43,790 nucleotides of DNA from Novipirellula herctigrandis (GTDB taxonomy: Bacteria; Planctomycetota; Planctomycetia; Pirellulales; Pirellulaceae), in assembly GCA_007859835.1 (NCBI GenBank), contig SJPJ01000001.1, positions 5,935,526-5,979,315 on the forward strand, read 5' to 3'. The position numbers and the translations under genes are program-made. Under the pieces are notes generated by a model. The model did not search any database. It had not been told where the DNA came from and saw only the letters and a list, made by a program, of their open reading frames with translations. Of this stretch, positions 1 to 8,000 are shown piece by piece. Every line of letters begins with the position of its first letter. Position 1 is the stretch's first letter.

Positions 1-370
1 CTTGACGACGGATAAGAATCCGGGCGATGGCAGTCGGGCTTCTTGGGCTCGTGGTTACCACTGGGCCGACGGAGTTCAGCAACATTCCGGGATGAACACC
101 ATCCTTCCGCCCAATAGTCCATGTACTGCACGCGTTAGCGGCGACGATTCATGGGGGATGTATCCACCAAGTTCGCGGCACCAAGGTGGTGTCCATGTCT
201 TGATGGCTGATGGCGCAGTGAAGTTCATTACCGATTCGATCGAGGCTGGTAATTCACGTGCGCAAACCGTTTACCTCGGTGCTGGCAACGCGGGTATCAA
301 GAGCCCTTTCGGCTTGTGGGGTGCATTGGGCACGCGAGCGAGCAAAGAAACCGAATCATTGGAAGACTAG
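1..370 (+). CDS. DUF1559 family protein, C-terminal fragment (5' end outside window)
   Basis: Only the last ~122 residues are visible; the reading frame is open to the left edge, so this is a window truncation and not a broken gene. The fragment has the ending typical of planctomycete DUF1559 proteins: the segment HQGGVHVLMADGAVKFI matches the C-terminal 'H-x9-DG' signature, and HWADGVQQHSGMNTI precedes it. Family members begin with a type IV prepilin-like cleavage/methylation helix and are exported as pseudopilin-like surface proteins; that part cannot be seen here. A small lipoprotein gene follows on the same strand. The family call is firm; the cellular role is unknown. Confidence 0.85.
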   Translation, partial: LTTDKNPGDGSRASWARGYHWADGVQQHSGMNTILPPNSPCTARVSGDDSWGMYPPSSRHQGGVHVLMADGAVKFITDSIEAGNSRAQTVYLGAGNAGIKSPFGLWGALGTRASKETESLED

Positions 371-415
371 TTTCGCTTGAGCGACGCTTTTGAAATCTAA
401 GATTCAAATCATTCC

Positions 416-452
416 ACCCGGTTGTACATCTCGTGCAATCGGGTTCCGTTTA
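416..452 (+). terminator. possible terminator after DUF1559 gene
   Basis: The arms 416-427 and 433-444 (acccggttgtac / gtgcaatcgggt) pair over 12 positions with two G-U pairs around a 5-nt loop. They are followed by a loosely T-rich stretch. It is 46 bases after the stop codon. The T-tract is weak, so this may be a partial terminator or a processing hairpin. Confidence 0.4.
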
Positions 453-497
453 TTCCTGTTTACAAAGTTTTACACTTCAACAAAGTAAAGTAACAAG

Positions 498-698
498 ATG
501 AAAAGAAATTTCACCCGTCCAGCATCAGCCAAGTTGGTTGCACTGGTGGCTTTGGCTTGCTGTCCCCTATTGGCATGTCAAGTTGGTTGCAGCGACAAAG
601 GCGAGAACACCGTTATTGAACAACCAGCTGAAGCGGCAGCGGCTATGGATGAGTACGAAGCCAACCAAGACGCGGGTTATGATAACTACGGGAACTAG
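498..698 (+). CDS. small secreted lipoprotein, unknown function (66 aa)
   Basis: The product has a basic N-terminus, a hydrophobic stretch (residues ~13-26) and a lipobox LLAC with Cys27, so it is probably a lipoprotein processed by signal peptidase II. Other cysteines nearby (C21, C22, C31) make the exact anchor uncertain. The mature part is short, acidic and rich in Ala, Asn and Tyr, with no recognisable domain. It sits 127 bases after the DUF1559 gene on the same strand; in planctomycetes small lipoprotein genes often follow DUF1559 genes, so the two may work together, which is inference. A good hairpin terminator lies ~100 bases downstream. Confidence 0.7.
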   Translation: MKRNFTRPASAKLVALVALACCPLLACQVGCSDKGENTVIEQPAEAAAAMDEYEANQDAGYDNYGN

Positions 699-754
699 CC
701 TGTCTTCGGATGCGGCCAGTCGCAAGATCGGTTCGGCCGCTTCGTTTGAACGCC

Positions 755-778
755 TGCTAACAGGTGCCGGCTTGTTAG
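755..778 (+). other. hairpin downstream of the small lipoprotein gene
   Basis: The arms gctaaca and tgttagc pair around a GC-rich loop. No T-tract follows directly. It lies just before the better terminator at 796-825 and may stabilise the mRNA 3' end. Confidence 0.35.
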
Positions 779-795
779 CTCCATGCCGTTAGCGT

Positions 796-825
796 TAGTT
801 GTCCCTGTAAAGGGCAACTATTTTC
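796..825 (+). terminator. rho-independent terminator of the small lipoprotein gene
   Basis: The stem gttg-t-ccct (798-806, one bulged T) pairs with agggcaac (811-818) around the loop gtaa, followed by tattttct. Position and T-tract fit termination on the + strand. The convergent pyruvate kinase gene ends about 130 bases further on. Confidence 0.6.
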
Positions 826-954
826 TGTGCAGCTGCGCCAGCCCAGAGCTGGCGGTAAAGGATCGGTTTCGCACTTGAGCATTCCAAGCGATGGTTGTTC
901 AACGGGCCGATCCATTTTTTTCTCGCACGATTGGCGAAAGTCTTACCGTCCTTC

Positions 955-2388
955 CTATTCGACGGTGTGCACGATCAGCATGTTTTGTGCTTTTTTGACC
1001 ACGCCGGTGCCGGTGACAAAGACGATTTGGTCCCCTGTCTTGATGTCCGAATGCGTTCTGCCCCAGCGGCACATCTGGTCAATGAACTCGGGAGTATGAT
1101 CTAGCTCGGCCGACTTGATCGGTTTGATCCCCCAGAACAGCGTTAGTCGGCGTAATGTGGCATCGGAGTCACTCACGCCCAAGGTTGGCACCCGACTACG
1201 ACTTTTGCTCTTAATCCAAGCTGTATCACCGCTTCGTGTTGAAATCACGATCAATTTTGCGTCAATGGACTCGGCGATATTTGTTGCGGCATGAGTGACC
1301 GCGGTGGTGATGGGGTGTACTCGTGTGTTCGGATAGCGACCAGCGATGTTCTCTTTTAACATTTCACGTTCGGTGCACAGCAAAATGCGGTTCATCATTT
1401 CAACTGACTTCACGGGATAGTTGCCGATCGCCGTTTCGCCGCTTAGCATGCAAGCATCGGTTCCATCAAGAATCGCATTTGCCACGTCACTCGCTTCGGC
1501 TCGCGTTGGTCGACTGCTGGTATGCATCGACTCGAGCATTTGCGTTGCAACAATGACAGGCTTCATTTTTTCTTGGCACGTCGCGATGATCCGTTTCTGA
1601 GCGACGGGTGTTTCGGCGACGTCGATTTCGACCCCCAAATCACCACGAGCAACCATGATGCCGTCGGACGCATCTACAATCGCATCGAGTTGTTCGAGTG
1701 CCTCGGGTTTTTCGATCTTGGCGATGACAAGTGCCGTTGAATCGTAGCTGGCCAATAGGTTTTTCAGTGACTGAACATCTTCGGGTTTGCGAACAAAGGA
1801 AAGGCTTATGAAGTCGATTCCTTTTTGTGCCGCCCATATTGCGTTGTCGACATCGGTCCGTCGCATGGCCGAAACGGACAGCTTAACGCCTGGCAAATTG
1901 ATCCCTTGTCGGCTGCGCACCGTCCCGCTTGCGGTGACTCGGCACTCGGCGCGGTCCGCGGCCACTTTTTCAACCTTAAGTGCAACCGTTCCATCGGCCA
2001 GCATCACACGGTCACCGGTGCTCAGCTCATCAATCAGTTTTGCATACGTGCTGGTCATTTCGTGATCGTTTTGTGGTTCATCGCCTCGAACGAACGTGAT
2101 CGTCGCTCCGATCTCGCAATTTAACGGATCGGAAATCAGTTGCCCCAGGCGAATTTTTGGACCGGCTAAATCGAGCAAAATGCCTGGTTTGAATCCGACT
2201 TGTTCGGCCGCTTGCCGAATGTTGTTGACAACTTCTTCATGCTGGTTGCGGTCACCATGGGCCGTATTGATGCGAAACACGTCTGCGCCGGCTTCAATCA
2301 ATTCAATTAGTTTTTCAACGCTATTACAGGCCGGTCCCACGGTAGCGACAATTTTTGTAGAAGCTTCTTCAATTCGGGGTCGGGACAT
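955..2388 (-). CDS. pyk: pyruvate kinase
   Basis: Catalyses phosphoenolpyruvate + ADP to pyruvate + ATP, the last step of glycolysis, in the cytoplasm. At 477 aa it has the usual length. Visible motifs: N-terminal STKIVATVGPACNS; VFRINTAHG, where MNxSHG is usual; the active-site segment VIAKIEKPEALE with the catalytic Lys; the metal/phosphate site IMVARGDLGVEI; and MLSGETAIGNYP. The C-terminal allosteric-type domain (from about residue 345) includes VISTRSGDTA and ends with a GTGVV loop. The ATG at 2388 fits the conserved N-terminus. It is alone on its strand here, but a ROK sugar kinase and phosphoglycerate mutase lie within 4 kb on the same strand. Confidence 0.96.
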   Translation of the reverse strand: MSRPRIEEASTKIVATVGPACNSVEKLIELIEAGADVFRINTAHGDRNQHEEVVNNIRQAAEQVGFKPGILLDLAGPKIRLGQLISDPLNCEIGATITFVRGDEPQNDHEMTSTYAKLIDELSTGDRVMLADGTVALKVEKVAADRAECRVTASGTVRSRQGINLPGVKLSVSAMRRTDVDNAIWAAQKGIDFISLSFVRKPEDVQSLKNLLASYDSTALVIAKIEKPEALEQLDAIVDASDGIMVARGDLGVEIDVAETPVAQKRIIATCQEKMKPVIVATQMLESMHTSSRPTRAEASDVANAILDGTDACMLSGETAIGNYPVKSVEMMNRILLCTEREMLKENIAGRYPNTRVHPITTAVTHAATNIAESIDAKLIVISTRSGDTAWIKSKSRSRVPTLGVSDSDATLRRLTLFWGIKPIKSAELDHTPEFIDQMCRWGRTHSDIKTGDQIVFVTGTGVVKKAQNMLIVHTVE

Positions 2389-2593
2389 CGAGTGATTCCT
2401 GGGCGGATAAGGTTTGTTTTTCGGTCAATCTATCGCTTTATCGTGATCATAAGTAGGCGGGGGCAATTTGCTCACGGGCCCTCAATTTTCTCACCGGCCT
2501 TCAATCTTGTATTGTCCAACTAGAATCTCCGGGCGCCTTGGTTTATTCTCCTTTTCATCAGATTCATTTAACCCGATTGGATTACCTGTTCCC

Positions 2594-3412
2594 GTGCCCT
2601 CATCTCCGCCTAGCCCCGTCGCGATCATCACCGGAGGCTCATCGGGCCTAGGAAAAGCCATCGCCGAAACTTTTCTAGCCGCGGGTTTCGCAATCGTGAT
2701 TGTGGGGCGAAACCAAGCACGGCTTGAGCTGGCAAGGGAAGAGTTGGCAACCCGTGGATCAGCGGTCATCGTCGTCGCGGATGTCTCTACCGAAGCGGGA
2801 GCAGCGAAAATAAACGCAGCCGCACAGCAGCATTTTGGGCGACTTGATGTGCTGATCAACTGTGTTGGTGCTAGCGATCGTGGACTGGCCGAAAATTTGA
2901 GTACCGATCGGCTCGATGAACTGGTCAAGCAAAACGTCCACACTGCCCTGCTCTGCTCCGATGCTGCTTTGCCACTGCTTGAGATATCCGGTGGCGTCAT
3001 CGTCAATATTGGCTCGCTTGCAGCAAAAGTTGGGGCTCGTTATTTGGGTGGTTATTGCATTGCAAAACATGCACTGGCAGGCCTGACCCAGCAAATGCGG
3101 TTGGAGCTAAAGCCACGAGGGGTCCATGTTGCGTTGGTCAACCCTGGGCCAATCCAGCGAAGCGACGCTGGATCGCGTTATCAATCCCAGATCGACGACA
3201 ATGTGCCCTCGCAAGCAGCTCGCCCGGGCGGCGGCACGAAGTTAAAAGGTCTGCCACCTGAGAAGGTCGCCGCCGCAGTTCTGCGTTGTGTCACACATCG
3301 TTGCCCCGACGTTGTGCTGCCTGGCTATCTTCGCATCCTAATCGCAGTTGGTCACTTGTCACCGCGACTTGGTGATTGGTTGTTGCTGAAATTTTCCTCG
3401 TCGAAGGAATAG
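2594..3412 (+). CDS. short-chain dehydrogenase/reductase (SDR)
   Basis: A classical NAD(P)-dependent SDR of ~272 aa. It has the nucleotide-binding TGGSSGLG motif close to the N-terminus, the NCVGA segment in place of NNAG, the catalytic Ser in IVNIGSLAAK, and Tyr/Lys in GGYCIAKHA, followed by VNPGPIQ. A GTG at 2594 is chosen because the preceding in-frame residues (open back to a TTG at 2468) do not look like SDR sequence; the start is not certain. The C-terminal ~60 residues, which include a hydrophobic stretch with LPGYLRILIAVGHLSPRL, could be membrane-associated. The stop lies 7 bases before the end of the convergent ROK kinase gene. The substrate cannot be told. Confidence 0.85.
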   Translation: MPSSPPSPVAIITGGSSGLGKAIAETFLAAGFAIVIVGRNQARLELAREELATRGSAVIVVADVSTEAGAAKINAAAQQHFGRLDVLINCVGASDRGLAENLSTDRLDELVKQNVHTALLCSDAALPLLEISGGVIVNIGSLAAKVGARYLGGYCIAKHALAGLTQQMRLELKPRGVHVALVNPGPIQRSDAGSRYQSQIDDNVPSQAARPGGGTKLKGLPPEKVAAAVLRCVTHRCPDVVLPGYLRILIAVGHLSPRLGDWLLLKFSSSKE

Positions 3413-3418
3413 TCAGCT

Positions 3419-4405
3419 TCATTTTGCTTTGGGCAATTTGTGTTTGGCCCACGCGGCAGCGCCCATAGCGCCAGCGTCGTCGCCTAGCTTGGCCGCAACG
3501 ATCTCGAAGACATCTTTGTAAACCGACATGACGTTTTCTTTTGCCGTCTTGCGAACGGTTCCAACAATTAAATCCTCCATTGCTTCCACTAAGCCACCCC
3601 CGAGAACGATCTTGTCAGGAGCGAGCAGGTGGACGACGTTGGCTACGGATATTCCGATGCTGCAGGCGGCTTCTTCGACAAGTTTCTTGATAAGTTTATC
3701 GCCCTTTGCGATCGCTTCCTTTAGTGCACCGCTACGGATCTCGCTCAGATCCGTTCCTGCGATTTCGAGCAAATTCGGTGCGTCACCGCGGTAGGCTGCC
3801 TTTGCTGCTTCGGCCGCAATGGTCAAGCGACTCGCTTCGGCTTCGAGGGTCCCTGAGATCGCTGAACCACTGGCGCGAGTGTCGCCAGAGACGCGAGTGT
3901 GGCCGATTTCCATGCAGCTAAACCGAGCGCCTTGCAGAATTTGGCCTTCGTAGACACACCCTCCTCCGACGCCCGTTCCTGGGAAAATGCCGACGACACA
4001 GCGAGCGTTCTTCGCGGCACCAAATTGATACTCACCATAGACGCCTGCATCGACATCGTTCATCACGACAACGCCGCAATCAAAACGCTTCTTTAAAAAG
4101 TCGCCAAGGTCAACATTGTCCCAGCCGAGATTGGGGGTCATTACGATTCGACCTTTTGCCAAATCGATTGGCCCAGGGCATCCAACGCCAATGCCGGCAA
4201 TATCGCTTTTGGCGATGTCGTTTTCGTCGAGCAAGCGGTCGATCGTGGTCGCGATCCGCTCGATTCCGCTATCGGAACCATCGCGACCTCTCGTTTTGCG
4301 CCGGCGCCGACCGACTACCTTCCAATTCTCGTCGTATGCGATCGCCAGCATTTTGGTGCCGCCGAGGTCAAAGCCAATCCAAACCGGTTTTGTGTCGGAT
4401 GCCAT
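3419..4405 (-). CDS. ROK family sugar kinase (glucokinase-like)
   Basis: Probably phosphorylates glucose or a related sugar with ATP. Visible: phosphate-1 motif IGFDLGGTKMLA near the start, the ROK segment GIGVGCPGPIDLAKGRI, the catalytic Asp in VVMNDVDAGVYGE, FPGTGVGGGCVYEG, and the C-terminal VVHLLAPDKIVLGGGL. The ATG at 4405 places the ATP motif ~10 residues from the N-terminus as expected; an in-frame TTG at 4468 would add an atypical hydrophobic leader. Oddity: the region after EIGHTRVSGD has Ala/Ser where most bacterial ROK proteins have the zinc-binding cysteines (CxCGxxGCxE), so this may be a zinc-free variant. The neighbour gpmI, 75 bases upstream on the same strand, supports a glycolytic role. 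Confidence 0.9.
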   Translation of the reverse strand: MASDTKPVWIGFDLGGTKMLAIAYDENWKVVGRRRRKTRGRDGSDSGIERIATTIDRLLDENDIAKSDIAGIGVGCPGPIDLAKGRIVMTPNLGWDNVDLGDFLKKRFDCGVVVMNDVDAGVYGEYQFGAAKNARCVVGIFPGTGVGGGCVYEGQILQGARFSCMEIGHTRVSGDTRASGSAISGTLEAEASRLTIAAEAAKAAYRGDAPNLLEIAGTDLSEIRSGALKEAIAKGDKLIKKLVEEAACSIGISVANVVHLLAPDKIVLGGGLVEAMEDLIVGTVRKTAKENVMSVYKDVFEIVAAKLGDDAGAMGAAAWAKHKLPKAK

Positions 4406-4479
4406 CGTCTGTGTGCCAGAAAAAAGGAAGTAAGTCAGGAAGCGAATCGTTGAAAGCGAATCCCACAAGTACGATCACG

Positions 4480-6096
4480 CTAGGAAACGCCATCTACCTT
4501 AAGTAAAGGCTCGCCGGTCATCTCTTTGGGAATTGGCAAGCCCATCAGCTCTAGCAGCGTTGGCGCGATGTCAGCTAACCGACCACCTTCGTTTAGCTTT
4601 TTACCTTCTAAACCAGGCTCAACCACAATCAACGGAACCGTGTAGGTCGTATGTGCCGTATGAGGGCCGCCGGTGACCGGATCAATCATTTGTTCGCAAT
4701 TGCCGTGGTCCGCCGTGACAACCAATGATCCGCCTTTGGCAAGCGTCGCTTCGACGACTTGTCCGACGCAGCTATCAACCGTCTCCACCGCCTTGATTGC
4801 CGCTTCCAAGACACCGGTGTGACCGACCATGTCACCGTTGGCATAGTTGACGATCAATAAATCGGCTTCACCCGATTCAATTTCCTTTAGCACCTTATCC
4901 GTGATCTCGTGCGCCGACATTTCAGGCGCCTGATCATACGTGGACACGGTGCGCGTCGAGGGTGCCATTTCGCGATCTTCATGGCTAAACGGGTCGTCGC
5001 GGTAGTCGTTAAAGAAGAACGTCACATGCGGATATTTTTCCGTTTCGGCACATCGGAATTGAGTCAATCCTAGCGAAGCGACATATTCACCAAGGATATT
5101 TGGCATCTTCGCTCGCTTCTCAAAAATCACATGAACCGGCAAACCCGATTCGTACCCCGTCATCGTGGCGAAGTACAGGTCGTTAATTTGCTTACCACGG
5201 TCGAATCCGCCGCCATCGATCTTCTTCCAAGCTTCGTCGTCAAACACGAACGCCTTGGTAATTTCGCGAGTCCGGTCACCGCGATAGTTAAAAAAGATTA
5301 CCGCGTCGCCATCTTCGACCATCGTCGGCTTGCCGTTATGAAGGATCGATGTGGGAACGATGAATTCGTCGCCCGTTCGATTCGAATCGGTTGGATGGTC
5401 ATAGTAACCTTGGATCGCTTCGGCAGCTGAATTCGCTGTCTTCTCGGACCCTTGGGTCATCGTTTTGTAACAAGCTTCGACACGTTCCCATCGCAAGTCA
5501 CGATCCATTGCATAAAAACGACCCATCACCGTAGCGACATAGCCGACCTCTTTTTCCTTCATGGCCGCTTCCATTTTCGCGACATACGCCAACCCACCCC
5601 TCGGCGAAGTATCACGTCCGTCGGTGATCGCATGAACGGCGAACTGGTCCGATTTCAAGCCGTGCCGTTTCACCAAATCAACGATCGCGATCGCATGGTC
5701 TAAGTCACTATGGACGCGGCCGTCTGACATCAAGCCGAGTAGATGCAGTTTGCCACCTGATTTCTTGACGTGCTCAATCGATTCAAGCAATACTTTGTTT
5801 TCAAAGAACGATTCATCGCGAATTGCGCGGGTGATTCGCATCACTTCCTGATCCACAATCCGCCCTGCCCCGATGTTTTGATGGCCGACCTCGCTGTTCC
5901 CCATCACTCCGGCGGGCAATCCGACATCTTCGCCCGAGGTGGCGATAAGAACATTAGGGTACTTTTCCATCAGCGAATCGGCGATGGGCGTCTTCCCAAG
6001 GTGCACAGCGTTACAATGGTCCCACTTTTTATCAGGATTCTTGCCCCATCCATCGCGGATGATCAATACAACTGGCTTGCGGCGAATGCTGGTCAA
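4480..6096 (-). CDS. gpmI: 2,3-bisphosphoglycerate-independent phosphoglycerate mutase
   Basis: Interconverts 3- and 2-phosphoglycerate using two metal ions and a phosphoserine intermediate. At 538 aa it has the normal length for the alkaline-phosphatase-superfamily enzyme. Motifs: PVVLIIRDGWG at the N-terminus; the phosphorylated Ser in VMGNSEVGHQNIGAGR; HAITDGRDTSPR; FNYRGDRTREIT; and the C-terminal metal ligands in VVTADHGNCEQM and GPHTAHTT. The start is TTG at 6096: the conserved N-terminus begins only a few residues later and no ATG fits. The ROK kinase gene follows after 75 bases and may be co-transcribed. Confidence 0.96.
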   Translation of the reverse strand: MTSIRRKPVVLIIRDGWGKNPDKKWDHCNAVHLGKTPIADSLMEKYPNVLIATSGEDVGLPAGVMGNSEVGHQNIGAGRIVDQEVMRITRAIRDESFFENKVLLESIEHVKKSGGKLHLLGLMSDGRVHSDLDHAIAIVDLVKRHGLKSDQFAVHAITDGRDTSPRGGLAYVAKMEAAMKEKEVGYVATVMGRFYAMDRDLRWERVEACYKTMTQGSEKTANSAAEAIQGYYDHPTDSNRTGDEFIVPTSILHNGKPTMVEDGDAVIFFNYRGDRTREITKAFVFDDEAWKKIDGGGFDRGKQINDLYFATMTGYESGLPVHVIFEKRAKMPNILGEYVASLGLTQFRCAETEKYPHVTFFFNDYRDDPFSHEDREMAPSTRTVSTYDQAPEMSAHEITDKVLKEIESGEADLLIVNYANGDMVGHTGVLEAAIKAVETVDSCVGQVVEATLAKGGSLVVTADHGNCEQMIDPVTGGPHTAHTTYTVPLIVVEPGLEGKKLNEGGRLADIAPTLLELMGLPIPKEMTGEPLLKVDGVS

Positions 6097-6561
6097 GGTT
6101 CTTTCTCTCTACTCGAATGGTGTTTGCGAGATTCATTTCAAGTCACCGTTTTAACGGACAATGGCTGATTTCGGAACGGCCCTCGAAATTGATCGGGGTA
6201 CGGTTCCTGCCAAATCCGGTCCCGCCAAATCGAGTCCCCTCGTTACCTGCGGAATACGTAGGATTTCCTGCAAAAAGATAAGTTTCGATGGGGGATTCGT
6301 TAGACGCGATGGCGCGCTGGCGACTTGCCAGTCCGTCTATTTTGGGCCAAAGCCGCCGCTTCGCAACGACCCGCTGCAATAGAATTTGCTTATGGATCAG
6401 ATTCGTTTCCGAACGCCGATTGTCGCTGCAAATTTAGCCTTTCGCTTTGCTGGCCCCCCGTGCCTTTGGCTCAAACTCCAAGAAATGTCAGCGTGGTCGA
6501 GGCATCGGAATTCGCTCGTGGTGTTGAAGAGTCGGCCGATGGCGAGTCAGTCAAAAAGATA
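6097..6561. other. intergenic region without a convincing gene
   Basis: These 465 bases lie between the start of gpmI and the end of the DUF4832 gene. A + strand frame at 6325-6576 is open but lacks a ribosome-binding site and overlaps the DUF4832 3' end. The promoter of gpmI should lie in the left part; no clear -35/-10 pair was seen. Confidence 0.4.
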
Positions 6562-7962
6562 TCAATCGATTCGTAGGGAGCCGATCGTTGCCCACGGTTT
6601 GCGGTCGATACCCTGCGATTGGTTTGCAAACCGTAGCGAGATGCCGCCGTTGAAGTTCGAGGGGACGCTAATGGCAACGGCATAGTGGCCCGGTGGTACG
6701 TTTCGCAAATCAATCGTCGCGTTTCGAAACGCCGGTTCCTCAGCACTAGGCAAGATTCCCGTCAACTTCCACGTCGTCGACCAATGCTTCACCAATTTGC
6801 CGCCCGGCTTTTCAATGAGTCCAATATTGACCTGCCAATCGTCGCGATAGAAAGGCGCAACGCCTCGATTGCGAATGCGAATTGCAACGAGCGTTTTGGC
6901 TCGCTTCGTTGCATCAATCTTTGCCGACTCGATATGGAATTCGTAGCCCATACGCTGAACCTGTTTGACTGCATTTTCATAACGATCCTGAGACGCTTTT
7001 TTGCGGAACATGCCTGTGTCCATTAACCAAGTGGCATGTGTTTCGTCTACGCATAGCTCGAACGATTGGTCTTGAGGAACACACGACGGCGTATCAAACA
7101 CGCATCCCCAAACCTCGGGCCGGATCTCACCTCCGATCGGATGTTGTTTCCATACGTTCGTCAATTTGGCACGTGTTAACTGTGCCATGAAATAGTAGTC
7201 GTGTTTTGTTTGTTCCGTGACACGAGTGGAGTAGGCAAACGAATCGTCGTGGTATCCAAAGGGATAAGACTTCGTGGGTGCATAGCGTTCATCATTTTCG
7301 CCCATTGGGTAACGCAATAAAATGGGCGTCTTTTTAAACGCAATGGCGTATGCCTGCATCACTTCGGTTTGCACTTCTTTGTTCGCCCAAAGCTCATAGC
7401 GAGGATGCGTATGCCATTCACCCCATGTCCCCAGCAGTCCCGCCGTAACGTAGGCCAACCGCGGATCGCCATCATACTTCTTTCCGAAAGCGGCGATGAA
7501 ATTGCCCAATGCCTTGCGAAGATTTGCATCGGAGTAGTCCGGCGTTTCGATCTTCTTCGGTGGGAATGGTTGAGTGTTCGTGTTCAAATACCGCTCGACC
7601 TTCAATCCGCCATCAATCAAGAACTTGGGGATCACGTTTTCATGTCCTGGATACTCCAAATAAACACGTACAATCGCGTGCTTGCCTCGCCCACTGACTT
7701 CTTCAAGAAGCGATTCCAATGTCCCCCAGCGGAACTCGTTCTCGCCGATCATGAATTCGGATAATGGAAAATACTTGAATTCCATACTATGCGGAAACCG
7801 ACCCGCCGCCGGTCGCGAATAGGGCACCAATCCTTTGAGCGGGTTGTCCGCTGGGGCGGGACGATAGGCAAGTGGCGCGAAGCCCTCTTCGGCTTGACAG
7901 GTTGGCCAAAGCGACGAAATTCCTAGACACAAAACAGTCGCCGCAGCGATCATGAAACGCAT
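6562..7962 (-). CDS. secreted DUF4832 (DUF4874-type) protein, putative glycan-active
   Basis: 466 aa with a signal peptide (hydrophobic stretch ~residues 5-22, cleavage after TCQA). The mature N-terminus has the pattern NPLKGLVPYSRP, then an (alpha/beta)8-like part with HAIVRVYLEYPG and LGTWGEWHT, characteristic of DUF4832 family proteins, which resemble glycoside-hydrolase TIM barrels. The C-terminal ~100 residues contain VAIRIRNRGVAPFYRDDW and NVPPGHYAVAI, looking like a beta-sandwich. Residues such as E in GTWGEWH could be catalytic, but no activity is established from sequence. A sulfatase gene lies 38 bases upstream on the same strand, so the pair may act on a sulfated polysaccharide outside the cytoplasm. 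Confidence 0.8.
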   Translation of the reverse strand: MRFMIAAATVLCLGISSLWPTCQAEEGFAPLAYRPAPADNPLKGLVPYSRPAAGRFPHSMEFKYFPLSEFMIGENEFRWGTLESLLEEVSGRGKHAIVRVYLEYPGHENVIPKFLIDGGLKVERYLNTNTQPFPPKKIETPDYSDANLRKALGNFIAAFGKKYDGDPRLAYVTAGLLGTWGEWHTHPRYELWANKEVQTEVMQAYAIAFKKTPILLRYPMGENDERYAPTKSYPFGYHDDSFAYSTRVTEQTKHDYYFMAQLTRAKLTNVWKQHPIGGEIRPEVWGCVFDTPSCVPQDQSFELCVDETHATWLMDTGMFRKKASQDRYENAVKQVQRMGYEFHIESAKIDATKRAKTLVAIRIRNRGVAPFYRDDWQVNIGLIEKPGGKLVKHWSTTWKLTGILPSAEEPAFRNATIDLRNVPPGHYAVAISVPSNFNGGISLRFANQSQGIDRKPWATIGSLRID

Positions 7963-8000
7963 TGTATTGCCTTGTTGCTGGTGAACTTTGTAAGATTGCG

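Noticed and set aside
836-854. cgccagc/gctggcg hairpin as terminator of pyruvate kinase
   Set aside because: The stem is good, but no T-tract follows it on the minus strand, and it is about 100 bases past the stop.
6325-6576. Possible small exported protein on the + strand between gpmI and the DUF4832 gene
   Set aside because: It has a hydrophobic stretch but no ribosome-binding site, and it overlaps the DUF4832 3' end. Evidence is too weak to call.
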